From NCBI GenBank assembly GCA_903901345.1, contig CAIUQQ010000165.1:1-51725 (forward strand): a stretch of 51,725 bases of DNA, read 5' to 3'. The stretch comes from an uncultured Bacteroidota bacterium (GTDB taxonomy: Bacteria > Bacteroidota > Bacteroidia > UKL13-3). Under the pieces are notes generated by a model. That model saw only the letters and a program-made list of their open reading frames with translations. It was not told where the DNA came from and made no database searches. A program made the position numbers and the translations under genes. Every line of letters starts with the position of its first letter. Positions within the stretch are counted from its first letter, which is position 1. This document shows positions 9,484 to 19,764 of the stretch, piece after piece.

Positions 9484-10359
9484 ATGAATAGAAAGTCTTT
9501 TATAAAACTTCTTACTCTCACCCCTTTTATAGGAAAAACCATGAATATAAACGTATTTGAAAATGCCTTTGGCAATAAAATCACTTCCGAAAAAATGCCA
9601 TTATTATTTGTAGGACATGGAAATCCTATGTATGCTATTTCAGAAAACAAATACAGAACTGTTTGGCAAGAAATTGGAAATAAACTTCCACCGCCAAAAG
9701 CTATTCTTTGTATTTCGGCACATTGGTTAACAAAAGGAACGGCTGTTACAATGGTTCCAAAACCTAAAACTATTCACGATTTTGGAGGTTTCCCAAAAGA
9801 ACTTTTCGATGTTCAATACCCAGCTCCTGGAGCTGTAGATTATGCAAAAATGGCTATTCAAGCGGTGCAATCAATTCCTGTTCATGAAGATTTTGAATGG
9901 GGGTTAGATCATGGTGCATGGTCGGTATTAATGAATATGTATCCAAAAGCAAATGTGCCAATTTTTCAAATGAGCATTGATTATGCACAATCACCATTGT
10001 ATCATTTTAACTTGGCAAAAGAATTAGCATCATTGCGAAGCAAAGGCGTTCTTATAGTTTGCAGTGGCAATGTGGTTCATAATTTGGGTCAAATAAAATG
10101 GAATAAAGATGATAAGCCATTTGATTGGGCAATAGATTTTGACAATTTGGTAAAGAAAAGCATTGAAGAAAACAACCCAATTCCTTTAATTGAATACCAA
10201 AAACTTGGTGCTTTAGCAACATTGGCTCACCCTACAAACGACCATTATTTACCATTAATGTATAGCCTTGGTTTACGTGATAAAACAGATTCTTTTCAGT
10301 TCTTTAACGATTCATTAGACATGGGTTCTTTAAGTATGAGAAGTGTAATTTTTAGTTAA
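9484..10359 (+). CDS. ygiD: Extradiol dioxygenase, LigB / YgiD (DODA) type
   Basis: Protein of 291 aa related to 4,5-DOPA extradiol dioxygenase, an Fe(II) or Zn(II) enzyme that cleaves catechol rings. Metal-binding His residues are visible at H45 (FVGHGNP) and H80 (ISAHWLT), with further conserved His in HDFGGFP, LDHGAW, NVVHNLG and LAHPTNDH. The first 20 residues (NRKSFIKLLTLTPF) are an extension that looks like a weak export or Tat-like leader, unusual for the cytoplasmic E. coli homologue. It follows the GH3 fusion by 19 bp and is closed by a strong hairpin terminator. The natural substrate cannot be told from sequence. Confidence 0.88.
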   Translation: MNRKSFIKLLTLTPFIGKTMNINVFENAFGNKITSEKMPLLFVGHGNPMYAISENKYRTVWQEIGNKLPPPKAILCISAHWLTKGTAVTMVPKPKTIHDFGGFPKELFDVQYPAPGAVDYAKMAIQAVQSIPVHEDFEWGLDHGAWSVLMNMYPKANVPIFQMSIDYAQSPLYHFNLAKELASLRSKGVLIVCSGNVVHNLGQIKWNKDDKPFDWAIDFDNLVKKSIEENNPIPLIEYQKLGALATLAHPTNDHYLPLMYSLGLRDKTDSFQFFNDSLDMGSLSMRSVIFS

Positions 10360-10370
10360 AAACACAAATA

Positions 10371-10409
10371 AAAAAGGCTCAACAATCAAAAATTATTGAG
10401 CCTTTTTTT
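10371..10409. terminator. Bidirectional intrinsic terminator
   Basis: A perfect 12-bp stem (10371-10382 with 10396-10407) encloses a 13-nt loop. AAAAAGGCTCAA is matched by TTGAGCCTTTTT, so there is a T tract on both strands. It sits between the converging dioxygenase and DUF3108 genes and can end both transcripts. Confidence 0.9.
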
Positions 10410-10422
10410 AATAAGAATATGT

Positions 10423-11229
10423 TTAATTTACTATAGAAGTTAGAGGATTTCTTATTCCACTCATTTCAAGTAAATCTACTTTAATACTTCCAACAAAAAT
10501 GTCACTTTCAACACGAACAGGTATTTTATTGTCATCGTCAGTGACCCAAAGAGTAAGGGCTTCATTGTCTTTAAAAACTCTACCTTCAATTAACTGAGGT
10601 TTTACTTTTATAGTTTTAAAAGTTCCTAATTCTGATTTTATATTTTCACGTTTTTCAAATTTAAAACGCAATTCATAAGTTTTTCCGTCTAAATAAAATG
10701 GTACGGGAAAAATATCACCTGGTTTAGCATTTGTCATATCTAAACTTCTAGCATAATAAATAGCGCTAATAATGTCTTGAGTATTGGTAACAATATCGGT
10801 TTTTCCTCTTCTCCCAGAAGCGGTTTTACCTGCATGGTCAAAAATAATAAAATCGGAGTCAGTATACTTTCCTTCTTTAATTTTTTTAGTGGCTTTTAAA
10901 GGCACTAAAGCTTCTTGGTCTATATAACTTTCAAACTCATCTTTTACCTTAAACATCATGTCAACTAATCCAGCAGATTTACCATTTACTTTAACATAGT
11001 AAGTGTTTCTGTTATTAACTAATTGCGGATTAGCATCAATACTAAAATAAGCTTTTCCACCATCTAAAGGACCGTAATGCACTCTATATGTTAGTTTTTC
11101 GCCATAGGTAAAAGCATTATTTATTTTTTTTGCTTTAGCTAATACATCATCTAACTCAGTGTGAAATGCGGTTTTTTGTGGCATAAATGAACACAAAATC
11201 AAAAACGAAATGAAACCTATATTTTTCAT
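10423..11229 (-). CDS. DUF3108 exported protein
   Basis: Protein of 268 aa from the ATG at 11229; an upstream ATG at 11271 would place a hydrophobic extension in front of an already good signal sequence (MKNIGFISFLILCSF). The body matches DUF3108: GEKLTYRVHYGPLDGGKA at the start, FKVKDEFESYID in the middle, and LTLWVTDDDNKIPVRVES near the end. DUF3108 proteins are periplasmic beta-rich proteins of unknown function. It lies 91 bp downstream of the giant T9SS adhesin on the same strand, so read-through is possible, but a shared function is not shown. Confidence 0.85.
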   Translation of the reverse strand: MKNIGFISFLILCSFMPQKTAFHTELDDVLAKAKKINNAFTYGEKLTYRVHYGPLDGGKAYFSIDANPQLVNNRNTYYVKVNGKSAGLVDMMFKVKDEFESYIDQEALVPLKATKKIKEGKYTDSDFIIFDHAGKTASGRRGKTDIVTNTQDIISAIYYARSLDMTNAKPGDIFPVPFYLDGKTYELRFKFEKRENIKSELGTFKTIKVKPQLIEGRVFKDNEALTLWVTDDDNKIPVRVESDIFVGSIKVDLLEMSGIRNPLTSIVN

Positions 11230-11320
11230 AATTATATTTTTATAAAACCATGCTAACAAAATATGAGCCAAAGAATTTATTTAGATATGTCATCTTATAT
11301 ACTTTTCAGTAAAAAATGTG

Positions 11321-14300
11321 TTAATCCTTAATAATCTTACTTATAAATTGTTCTTGATCGTTAAATAGTTTTATTAAATAAATTCCACTTTTAAAATTAC
11401 TTAAGTCTAATAATTGAATATTGCTATCTTTTTTACCCGTAATAATTTCTTTTCCACTATAATCATAAATAGAGTAATTTAACTCCAATTGAGATTCAAT
11501 ATTAAATAATCCTTTAGTTGGATTTGGATAGATTCTAATTTTTTCATTGGTAATGTTTTCAGTCTTAGATGTATATTTCAAATCTAAATCATCACTAAAG
11601 TTACTACAACCATTAGTTGAATCAACTCTTAATTTATAAAAACCAAATTTAGAAGCTGCATAGTATTTATTAGTGGCTCCTGGTATTTCAATATTGCTGT
11701 AATACCAATGATTAGAAATCAAAGAAGATGAAATAAGTATTTTTCCATCAAATAATGAAATACTAGGTTTTTCAGGACTTTGCAATACATTAACACCTTT
11801 TATAATTGAATCTTGACATCCATTTGTTGTAGAAACAACTAACTTAATATTATAGTTTCCAGATTTATTATAGGTTTTATTATTTGGAATTGTTGCAGTT
11901 GAATATGTATTGTCACCAAAATCCCATTTAACATCATTTATCCAGCCAACACTTGCATCTTGAGAAGCATTGTTAATTTCAAAACTGTTATCATTTAAAC
12001 ATTGATTTAAATTATTAACAACAAAATCTGCTTTAGGTTTCACACTATTAATATTAAATATATTATTTACGCTTTCAATACAACCTCCAGGGCCACTTGC
12101 AACCAGATTTACATTTATTGACCCAGTATAATTATAGGTATGTACTGGATTAGGAATATTTGAATAGTACCCATCACCAAAATCCCAAGCAAAAGTATAA
12201 CCAACATTATTAGTATCATTTACAAATTTTATTTCCATTGAATCACAATAAATGTTTTGAACAACGCTAGTAAAAGTAACTGTAGAATCTTTAAAATAAA
12301 CATTTACATCATCATATGCTGCATAACACGGACCAATTGGGTCATTTGTTGTTAATGAAATAATAATTGATTTAGCTGCTAAATCGGCAGCACTTGGAAT
12401 ATATTTCGTAGACAAAGAAGATGAATCAATGAACGAACCTGAACCATTTAAAGTAACCCAAAGAGAATTTGTTGGAAAACCAGCTTTTGTTCCAATAATA
12501 TCAACCGATGTAGCATATGAACAAGTATAAATATCCTTACCAGCATTCACAGTTGGTGGAACATTTACAGTTACTTCCATAGAATCGCTTGCAATACTAC
12601 ATAATCCAGAAGGATCGTTACTTGTATAAGTTATAAAAAATGAACCACTTAAAATTTGAGAATCTGTTGGAATATAATTTACAATTGAATCATAAGATAA
12701 AAATAAAGGGTTCGTTGATGATGTCCATGTTCCAAAAGTAGTGGAACCTCCAAATAATCCAACTAAATTTACTGAGCTGTTTCCACAAATAACTTGGTCT
12801 GGACCTGCATCAATTGTTGGCAATTGATTGATTGTTATTACAACTGTATCTCTAACAGCAAAACATTGACCATCTTTAAAAATTAAGCTTACAAATCCAG
12901 CCGCTTTATCAGTAGGTGACAATATATAATTTGTAAGTAATGAAGTATCACTTGTAAATGTTCCTGTTCCTAATGTATTCCATGATACATTTGTTGGAGA
13001 TCCACTTATAGTTCCAAATAATGAAACAGTATCGTTACTAGCACAAATTATTTGATCCGTTCCTGCGTTTACAACAGCAGCAGGATTTATAGTAACTACT
13101 ATCACATCACTAACATTTACACATGTGTTACTTGGGTCAAAATTTGAGATGGTTAGAATTACTGAACCTGAAATATTATCAGCTGGACTTGGAATATAAG
13201 TTGGTGATAAAGTGTTACCATTAATAAATGTTCCAGTACCTGAAGATGTCCATGTTAAAGTACCACTTGTAGCTGTTGAAGTTGCATTTAATTCAATATT
13301 ATAATTTGTGCAAATTATTTGGTCAATTCCTGCAAAAATAGATGCAACTGGCTGAAATGTAATTGTCATCGTGTCTACCGCTTTATTACATGGGCCTGCT
13401 GGATCATCTGTGGTATATAAAATTTTTACAAAACCAATTAATTTATCAAATGCACTAGGTAAATAATCGGCAGTTTTTCCTACTTTATTTTTAAAAGTAC
13501 CAATTCCTAGAGTACTCCAAGTAGCACTGTTTGCCCCATTACCATAATCTCCAATTAAATTCACTTTGGATATATTGATACAAACTGTTTGGTCAACACC
13601 AGCATCTGAAAATGCAGGTGCTATTAAAGCAACTATTAATGAATCTTTTGCTGCATCACAAGAGCCAATTGGATCATTGGTTGTATAAGTTAAAACCACA
13701 AATCCATTGGTTATTTCTGTTGGTGTTGGAAAATAATCTGTTATTGCAGTAAAAGATATAAATGGACTATTTGTTGATGATGTCCAACTTCCTGAGGTTG
13801 CTGATCCGCCTACTGTTCCAATTATATTTACTGAACTATTGCTACAAATAACTTGATCAGGACCTGCATCTACTGTTGCAAATGGATTAATTGTTAAAAT
13901 CAATGTATCACTAACTGAACTACAAGGTCCAACAGGATCACTTGATGTTAAGATCAATTTTACTAATCCTAATGTTTTGTCATTTGGTGAAAATGTATAA
14001 TCTGTAATTAATGATGATGCATTTGTAAATGTACCTGTGCCTAAAGTACTCCATGAGCCTGTTGTTACTGATCCACCTACATTTCCTATTAAAGATACGA
14101 AATCATTACTTGTACAAACTGCTTGATCTAATCCGGCATCAACAATTGGTAATTTGTTTATAGTTAATAACATCGCATCATTTACATTTTGACAGGTATT
14201 AATTGGATCAAAATTTGTAATGGTTAACGTAACTGAACCAGAAATATTATCAGCTAAACTTGGAATATAAGTTGGTGTTAATGTGTTATCATTTATAAAT

Positions 14301-16948
14301 GTTCCTGAGCCTGAAGTTGACCATGTTATACTGCCACTTGTAGCTGTAGTTGTTGCATTTAATACAATATTGTTATTTTCACAAATAATTTTATTTGAAC
14401 CTGAATAAATAGTTGCAGTCGGATTAATTGTAATTGTCATAGTATCTAACGCTGCTTCACATGGGCCAGCCGGATGATCGGTAGTATATACTATTTTCAC
14501 AAATCCATTTAATTTATCAATTGCACTTGGTAAATAATCGATAGTTTTCCCTACTTTATTTTTAAAAGTACCAGTTCCTAATGTACTCCAATTTGCAAAA
14601 TTTGCCCCATTACCATAGTCGCCAACTAAGTTCACTTTAGAAACATTGCTACACACTGTTTGATCAACACCAGCATCTGAAAATGGTGGTGGTATTAGGT
14701 TAACTAACAATGAATCTTTTTCTACTCCGCAAGGTCCAATTGGAACATTACTCGTATAAGTTAAAATCACAAATCCATTGGCTATTTCTGTAGGTGTTGG
14801 TAAATAATCTACTACTGAATTGAAAGAAATAAATGGACTATTTGTTGATGAGGTCCAACTTCCTGAGGTTGCTGATCCGCCTACTGTTCCAATTATATTT
14901 ACTGAACTATTACTACATATAACTTGATCTGGTCCTGCATCAACAGTTGCCGTTGGAATAATTGTTATAATCATTGTATCGCTTACAGCAAAACATGGTC
15001 CTACAGGATCGCTAGTTGTTAAAATTAATTTTACTAAACCTGCTGCTATATCATTTGGCGATAATGTATAATTTGTTACAAGTGATGTTGGGTTTGTAAA
15101 TATGCCTGTACCTAAAGTTCTCCATGAACCTGCTGTTACTGTTCCACTTACATTTCCTACTAATGATACAATATTATTACTTGCACAAACTGTTTGATCA
15201 ATTCCGGCATTTGAAATTGCAGGTGCCAATAATGCAACAACCAAAGAATCTTTTGCTGCAGTACATGGGCCGGTTGGGTCATCACTTGAATAAGTTAATA
15301 CCACAAATCCATTGGCTATTTCTGTAGCTATTGGAACATAATTAGTTATAGCGGAAAATGATATATATGAACTATTTGTTGATGAGGTCCAACTTCCTGA
15401 GGTTGCTGATCCACCAACTAATCCAACTATATTTGCTGAACTATTGCCACAAATAACTTGATCAGGACCTGCATTTGCAGTTGCAATTGGATTGATTGTT
15501 ATAATCATTGTATCGCTAACTGAATTACATGGTCCTATTGGATCGCTTGATGTTAAAATTATATTAACAGTTCCTATTGCTTTATCAGTTGCTGAAGGTA
15601 TATAATTTGTAATGAGTAATGATGCATTTGTAAATGTTCCAGTTCCTAATGTACTCCAAGTACCTGAACTTACTGAACCACTTACGCTTCCTATTAATGA
15701 AATATTATTACTACTTGCACAAACTGTTTTATCAACTCCTGCATTAGCAACTGCTAATTGGTTAATCGTCAATATCATTGAATCTATAGCGTTTTCACAT
15801 GCGTTAATTGGGTCAAAGTTTGTGATTGTTAATTTAACTGATCCTGAAATTTTATCGGTTATACTAGGAAAATAGATTGGTGTTAATGTGTTTCCATTTG
15901 TAAATACTCCTGTACCTGAAGTTGTCCAATTTAATGTGCCACTTGTTGCAGCTGTAGTTGCATTTAAAACTATGTTACTATTTCTACAAATTGTTTGATC
16001 TAATCCAGCATTTAACATAACAACTGGATTGAATGTTAGTAGCATTGTATCTCTAGCCGCAGCACATGGTCCAATTGGACCATTAGTTGATATAACTAAT
16101 TTTACAAAACCAGCACTTTTATCTAAAGCACTTGGTGTATATATAGCATTTAATATACTTGAGTTATTAAAACTTCCAGTTCCTGTAGTACTCCAATTTG
16201 AACTGCTTGCAGATCCTCCAAATGCACCTGAAAGATTGATTGAATTAGTTAAAATACAGGTGCTTTGATCAACACCTGCATTAGCTATAGGTGCTTTATT
16301 AATTGTAACTAGCAATTGATCAGAAACTGCAAGACAAGAACCAACTGGATCATTTGAAGTTAAAGTCAAAGTAACAGAACGGGTAGCAATGTCTGCAGCA
16401 CTTGGAATATATGTACAAATTAAATTATTAGGATTATTAAAAGTACCTGTTCCAGAAGTTGTCCAAGTTCCAAAAGGAGCTGCTGGCCCTAATATTCCTG
16501 CTAAATTTACATTATCATTAGCACAAATTAATTGATCAACACCTGCATTTGCAGTAGGCATTTGATTTATTTTTAAATTTGCACCATTGTTTGTGCCTAT
16601 AATTGATGGGTTACTACCTACAACTCTAATTCTGTATCCTAGTCCTAACATGGTACTTGGGGGTATAGTTGCTAATATAGTACCACTTGTTGTTGAAGTC
16701 AATTGACCAATATTTATAGGACTAAGAAAACCCCCACTTGCATCGCTTAATTGGGCTGTAAAAACATTTGAACCTCCAAATGTTCCAGTTTTTGTATAAT
16801 TAACAATTATATCACCTCCACCACAATATTCAGTTATAGGTATTGCGCTTGTGCTAATAGTCTGTGCTTTTGTAGCATAATTAAATAAACAGAAAATGCT
16901 TATTACAGCAAATTGATATATTAGTTTTATGTATTTATTTGTTTTCAT
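11321..16948 (-). CDS. Giant T9SS-exported repeat protein (putative adhesin)
   Basis: Secreted surface protein of 1875 aa. A signal peptide (residues 1-29) and a short lead domain are followed by 16 tandem Ig-like repeats of about 89 aa (residues 134 to about 1555). Each repeat opens with a motif like NAGVDQTVC and contains GTGTF, YxPS and DPxGPC, so two Cys per repeat could form a disulfide. Two PKD domains follow (FAWDFGDG, VKWDFGDN), then a further beta region, and a type A T9SS sorting domain (IYPNPTKGLFNIES to the end). The protein is expected to cross the outer membrane by T9SS and be anchored or released at the surface; adhesion or matrix formation is inferred from architecture. The start is only 38 bp behind the NodB-like gene, which suggests co-transcription. 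Confidence 0.9.
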   Translation of the reverse strand: MKTNKYIKLIYQFAVISIFCLFNYATKAQTISTSAIPITEYCGGGDIIVNYTKTGTFGGSNVFTAQLSDASGGFLSPINIGQLTSTTSGTILATIPPSTMLGLGYRIRVVGSNPSIIGTNNGANLKINQMPTANAGVDQLICANDNVNLAGILGPAAPFGTWTTSGTGTFNNPNNLICTYIPSAADIATRSVTLTLTSNDPVGSCLAVSDQLLVTINKAPIANAGVDQSTCILTNSINLSGAFGGSASSSNWSTTGTGSFNNSSILNAIYTPSALDKSAGFVKLVISTNGPIGPCAAARDTMLLTFNPVVMLNAGLDQTICRNSNIVLNATTAATSGTLNWTTSGTGVFTNGNTLTPIYFPSITDKISGSVKLTITNFDPINACENAIDSMILTINQLAVANAGVDKTVCASSNNISLIGSVSGSVSSGTWSTLGTGTFTNASLLITNYIPSATDKAIGTVNIILTSSDPIGPCNSVSDTMIITINPIATANAGPDQVICGNSSANIVGLVGGSATSGSWTSSTNSSYISFSAITNYVPIATEIANGFVVLTYSSDDPTGPCTAAKDSLVVALLAPAISNAGIDQTVCASNNIVSLVGNVSGTVTAGSWRTLGTGIFTNPTSLVTNYTLSPNDIAAGLVKLILTTSDPVGPCFAVSDTMIITIIPTATVDAGPDQVICSNSSVNIIGTVGGSATSGSWTSSTNSPFISFNSVVDYLPTPTEIANGFVILTYTSNVPIGPCGVEKDSLLVNLIPPPFSDAGVDQTVCSNVSKVNLVGDYGNGANFANWSTLGTGTFKNKVGKTIDYLPSAIDKLNGFVKIVYTTDHPAGPCEAALDTMTITINPTATIYSGSNKIICENNNIVLNATTTATSGSITWSTSGSGTFINDNTLTPTYIPSLADNISGSVTLTITNFDPINTCQNVNDAMLLTINKLPIVDAGLDQAVCTSNDFVSLIGNVGGSVTTGSWSTLGTGTFTNASSLITDYTFSPNDKTLGLVKLILTSSDPVGPCSSVSDTLILTINPFATVDAGPDQVICSNSSVNIIGTVGGSATSGSWTSSTNSPFISFTAITDYFPTPTEITNGFVVLTYTTNDPIGSCDAAKDSLIVALIAPAFSDAGVDQTVCINISKVNLIGDYGNGANSATWSTLGIGTFKNKVGKTADYLPSAFDKLIGFVKILYTTDDPAGPCNKAVDTMTITFQPVASIFAGIDQIICTNYNIELNATSTATSGTLTWTSSGTGTFINGNTLSPTYIPSPADNISGSVILTISNFDPSNTCVNVSDVIVVTINPAAVVNAGTDQIICASNDTVSLFGTISGSPTNVSWNTLGTGTFTSDTSLLTNYILSPTDKAAGFVSLIFKDGQCFAVRDTVVITINQLPTIDAGPDQVICGNSSVNLVGLFGGSTTFGTWTSSTNPLFLSYDSIVNYIPTDSQILSGSFFITYTSNDPSGLCSIASDSMEVTVNVPPTVNAGKDIYTCSYATSVDIIGTKAGFPTNSLWVTLNGSGSFIDSSSLSTKYIPSAADLAAKSIIISLTTNDPIGPCYAAYDDVNVYFKDSTVTFTSVVQNIYCDSMEIKFVNDTNNVGYTFAWDFGDGYYSNIPNPVHTYNYTGSINVNLVASGPGGCIESVNNIFNINSVKPKADFVVNNLNQCLNDNSFEINNASQDASVGWINDVKWDFGDNTYSTATIPNNKTYNKSGNYNIKLVVSTTNGCQDSIIKGVNVLQSPEKPSISLFDGKILISSSLISNHWYYSNIEIPGATNKYYAASKFGFYKLRVDSTNGCSNFSDDLDLKYTSKTENITNEKIRIYPNPTKGLFNIESQLELNYSIYDYSGKEIITGKKDSNIQLLDLSNFKSGIYLIKLFNDQEQFISKIIKD
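12295..16549 (-). repeat. 16 tandem Ig-like coding repeats with a four-repeat super-unit
   Basis: Sixteen repeats of about 267 bp fall into four subtypes, which I label P (GPDQVIC.NSS), D (GDYGNGAN), N (NATxxATSG) and V (SLxGxVSG). Repeats 7-10 and 11-14 both run P-D-N-V, and repeat 15 is again P. The P units start at 14941, 13870 and 12811, giving steps of exactly 1071 and 1059 bp. The pattern points to duplication of whole four-domain blocks, not single repeats. Parts of the P units (around 13761-13855 and 14832-14926) are almost identical at the DNA level. Confidence 0.9.
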
Positions 16949-16986
16949 TTTATTTCTTAATTAACAACTGAAATGTTTTGATAGTA

Positions 16987-19617
16987 TTATTGTTTGATGA
17001 TTTTTTTAAAATAAGATTTACCTAGTTCATTATTTTCAATTTTAACTATGTAAATCCCTTTCGACAAAAACTCTGTATCAAAATGTATTTGTTTTTCATT
17101 TACAATTGATTTCTTTAAAAATACATTTCCCAATAGGTCAATAATCATTAAATCCAATGAATTGTTTTTTTGTCCAAAATCTATATTTAATTCATTGATA
17201 AAAGGATTTGGAAATACCGTTATTCCATTATTTGAAATTTCTTTCAAATTCGTAATTAGGTCATTTGTTAAAATAGTTAAAGTTCTTGCTTCACATGATT
17301 TTGTTGTTACTTTATAAATCATGGTATCACTTCCAACTATAAATCCTTTGGTAAAATTTATTTCATTTTCATTGATAAACAAATAAGGTCTTTTGGGGAC
17401 TTTGGTTACAAAACCTGTGCTATAAAAAGGTATATCAATTGGAACTGTAATATTACTTTTTGATAAAAATCCACGGGAAATCAATTTATTTCCAGCAAAT
17501 ATGGTTGGAACAACATTTATATAAATTGAATTATTGAATTCGGCTCCACCACGCTTTATAACTTTTAAATTATAATTGGTAAAATCAGAAGGGTAAACAA
17601 TTAACTCTGTTCCTAAATTACTAGAAACATCAGTATTTGCTGGTATTGACGACCATATCAATAAAGAATCATTTGTATTAAAAGTATAATTGATTGCTAA
17701 ACGTTGATCAGCACAAATTCTTGATTCCAATGATTGTATGTATAACCAAACTGTATCTGAGTTATTTACACTTTTAGCTATAATTTGAATAGAATCAGAA
17801 CCTACCCAAAATGCATTTATTCCTTCACCAATACTAACCGACAAATCTGAATTAGCATTAATATCAGTAACGAAAATACTATTATTAATTACCGACCATT
17901 GAATGTTATTTACAGTATTAAACCTGTCAACTGTAAAACTCTTTAAATTTATTTTCTGAAAAGTTTCATTTGCCATTCTTTTTAAGATTGGCAATTTTAC
18001 ATATGGTTTATTGCTTCCTTTTAAACCCATTCCTGTAATAGAAATACTACCAATTGCTATTTTGGAACTACAAGTTATTGAAACAACATTTACTCCTTTT
18101 GGAACATTAAAAGTGTAAGTTTGATAAGAATAAGAATTATTTGTTGCTGGCAATTCAAAATATTCAAATTTATTTAATTCAGGAAACTCAATATAAAAGG
18201 TAACTTTATTTCCAGCTGCACCTTTTGAATAAAAACTTAAAACATTTGGACCGCATTCAACACCACTTAAATTTGTAATTTTAAACATGGTTTGATCCGA
18301 AAAAGCAGTCATTGCTCGGTAATTACTTTGACTAATTCCTGAAAGGGTATCTAGCCCATTCATTATGCTATATCCATCAACTAAACCATCTTTGTTAAAA
18401 TCATTTTGTAATGGCGGCAATACATTTTTTTCAGGATTTGTTTGTGATTTATAAATCAAATTACTCCAATCTGAATAAGTATAAACTGGAATATTGTTTT
18501 CAACACACCAGCCTAAAATTTGATCCATATTATTGATAATGGTGTTTAATGGAAAATTTGAACCAAATACTCCTAAATGGTTACTTCCAAACGATAAAGT
18601 ATGGCGTGCAAATCGGTCAACAATTATACTTTTTATTTGATCAACAGTTTGATTTTCTTCTTGAAAATCTTGCCATTGCATACCATATGAATTATTTTTT
18701 TCGTTATCTGTTTCATTAAATCCTTTTATAGTACCAGGATAAGTTGCAGCCGACAAGTAACCAAACTCACTACCACAAATATCTGCTATATATTTTTTAG
18801 ATAAAAAAGGAGTTTCACCATCTGGTTGAATCCAAACTGTAGGCGGGCTAATTCCTTTGCTTTTAAATATATCAAGCGAAAATTGCAACATAATTCTGAA
18901 ACCTTCTTTATCAATATCAACATCAAAGTTCCCTAATTTTTTGTAGGGAATATCGCTGATAACGCCCAAATCAATGTCTTCATTCCAAAAACTTTTTATA
19001 TTAACTGTATCTGGGTCATTGCTATTTGAATTACTTAAACCATAAAAACTTACAATTTTATCTAAAGTAGGTAAATAAAAATATATTGTGTTTTTACCCG
19101 ATCCATATAATTTTAAATTACTAAATTCACCGTTATTTTGACTAATAATCATGTTATTATTAACGCTCACATTTGTTTCATCTCCATTTCCATTAGGATT
19201 TAACAAATTATATTTTAAACAAACCCTGGTTCCATTAACAGGTAAAGCATTAACAATTTTCAGATGGTCAATTCCAGCTCTATTAATGAATTTAATAGAA
19301 TCAGAAGATAAAATATCAAAGAATTGAGTATAATTATTTGGGGTATGGTCGCCAATTTCGTGACCTTTAACTTGTAAAAATTTTAAAGTACTCCAAAAAT
19401 CAGCTGATTGAGTAAAATTAGCTATCTGTGGATTTGGTGAGTAAGTAAACCGTTTTCCATGTTTTGAGAAAATTGAATCAAGTGCTTTTAAATTACTTGG
19501 CGACTGTGTATCGTCAATTCTAAAACAAACTCCGCCAATTTTATCAACAAGTTGAGCATCAGATTTTGTAAAAGTTGTAACTAAACCTATGAAAAATAAC
19601 AATTTAAGATAGTTCAT
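16987..19617 (-). CDS. NodB-like polysaccharide deacetylase-fold protein with T9SS signal
   Basis: Secreted protein of 876 aa with a signal peptide ending near residue 21 (KSDAQ). The N-terminal region resembles a NodB/CE4 domain: CFRIDD (D35, D36) matches motif 1, and GHEIGDHT (H86, H91) matches the metal-binding H-x4-H motif. CE4 enzymes remove acetyl groups from GlcNAc-type polymers. The middle has a Ca-binding-like FNKDGLVDGYSIMNGLD (about residue 410) and beta-sandwich regions, and the end is a type A T9SS sorting domain (VFPNPFINELNIDF onward). It precedes the giant adhesin by 38 bp on the same strand, suggesting joint surface function. Activity is inferred; I did not verify all five CE4 motifs. 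Confidence 0.78.
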   Translation of the reverse strand: MNYLKLLFFIGLVTTFTKSDAQLVDKIGGVCFRIDDTQSPSNLKALDSIFSKHGKRFTYSPNPQIANFTQSADFWSTLKFLQVKGHEIGDHTPNNYTQFFDILSSDSIKFINRAGIDHLKIVNALPVNGTRVCLKYNLLNPNGNGDETNVSVNNNMIISQNNGEFSNLKLYGSGKNTIYFYLPTLDKIVSFYGLSNSNSNDPDTVNIKSFWNEDIDLGVISDIPYKKLGNFDVDIDKEGFRIMLQFSLDIFKSKGISPPTVWIQPDGETPFLSKKYIADICGSEFGYLSAATYPGTIKGFNETDNEKNNSYGMQWQDFQEENQTVDQIKSIIVDRFARHTLSFGSNHLGVFGSNFPLNTIINNMDQILGWCVENNIPVYTYSDWSNLIYKSQTNPEKNVLPPLQNDFNKDGLVDGYSIMNGLDTLSGISQSNYRAMTAFSDQTMFKITNLSGVECGPNVLSFYSKGAAGNKVTFYIEFPELNKFEYFELPATNNSYSYQTYTFNVPKGVNVVSITCSSKIAIGSISITGMGLKGSNKPYVKLPILKRMANETFQKINLKSFTVDRFNTVNNIQWSVINNSIFVTDINANSDLSVSIGEGINAFWVGSDSIQIIAKSVNNSDTVWLYIQSLESRICADQRLAINYTFNTNDSLLIWSSIPANTDVSSNLGTELIVYPSDFTNYNLKVIKRGGAEFNNSIYINVVPTIFAGNKLISRGFLSKSNITVPIDIPFYSTGFVTKVPKRPYLFINENEINFTKGFIVGSDTMIYKVTTKSCEARTLTILTNDLITNLKEISNNGITVFPNPFINELNIDFGQKNNSLDLMIIDLLGNVFLKKSIVNEKQIHFDTEFLSKGIYIVKIENNELGKSYFKKIIKQ

Positions 19618-19764
19618 TTTTATAATATTTATTTAAAATTTCGAAACACGAATTTATCATTTAATAATTAAAAAAAAACTTTTAAAAGTTACTTTATCTT
19701 AAATTTTACTTAAATAGCACTTTTTTGCTAAATTTTTCGCAAATTCGCACCTTATTTTTCAAAC

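Noticed and set aside
15124-16268. Several plus-strand open frames of 60-90 codons inside the adhesin repeats
   Set aside because: They recur with the repeat period on the opposite strand of a clear coding gene and have no recognisable domains or starts.
12295-16549. CRISPR or satellite DNA
   Set aside because: The period of about 267 bp is a multiple of three, stays in one open frame and codes for a clear protein domain.
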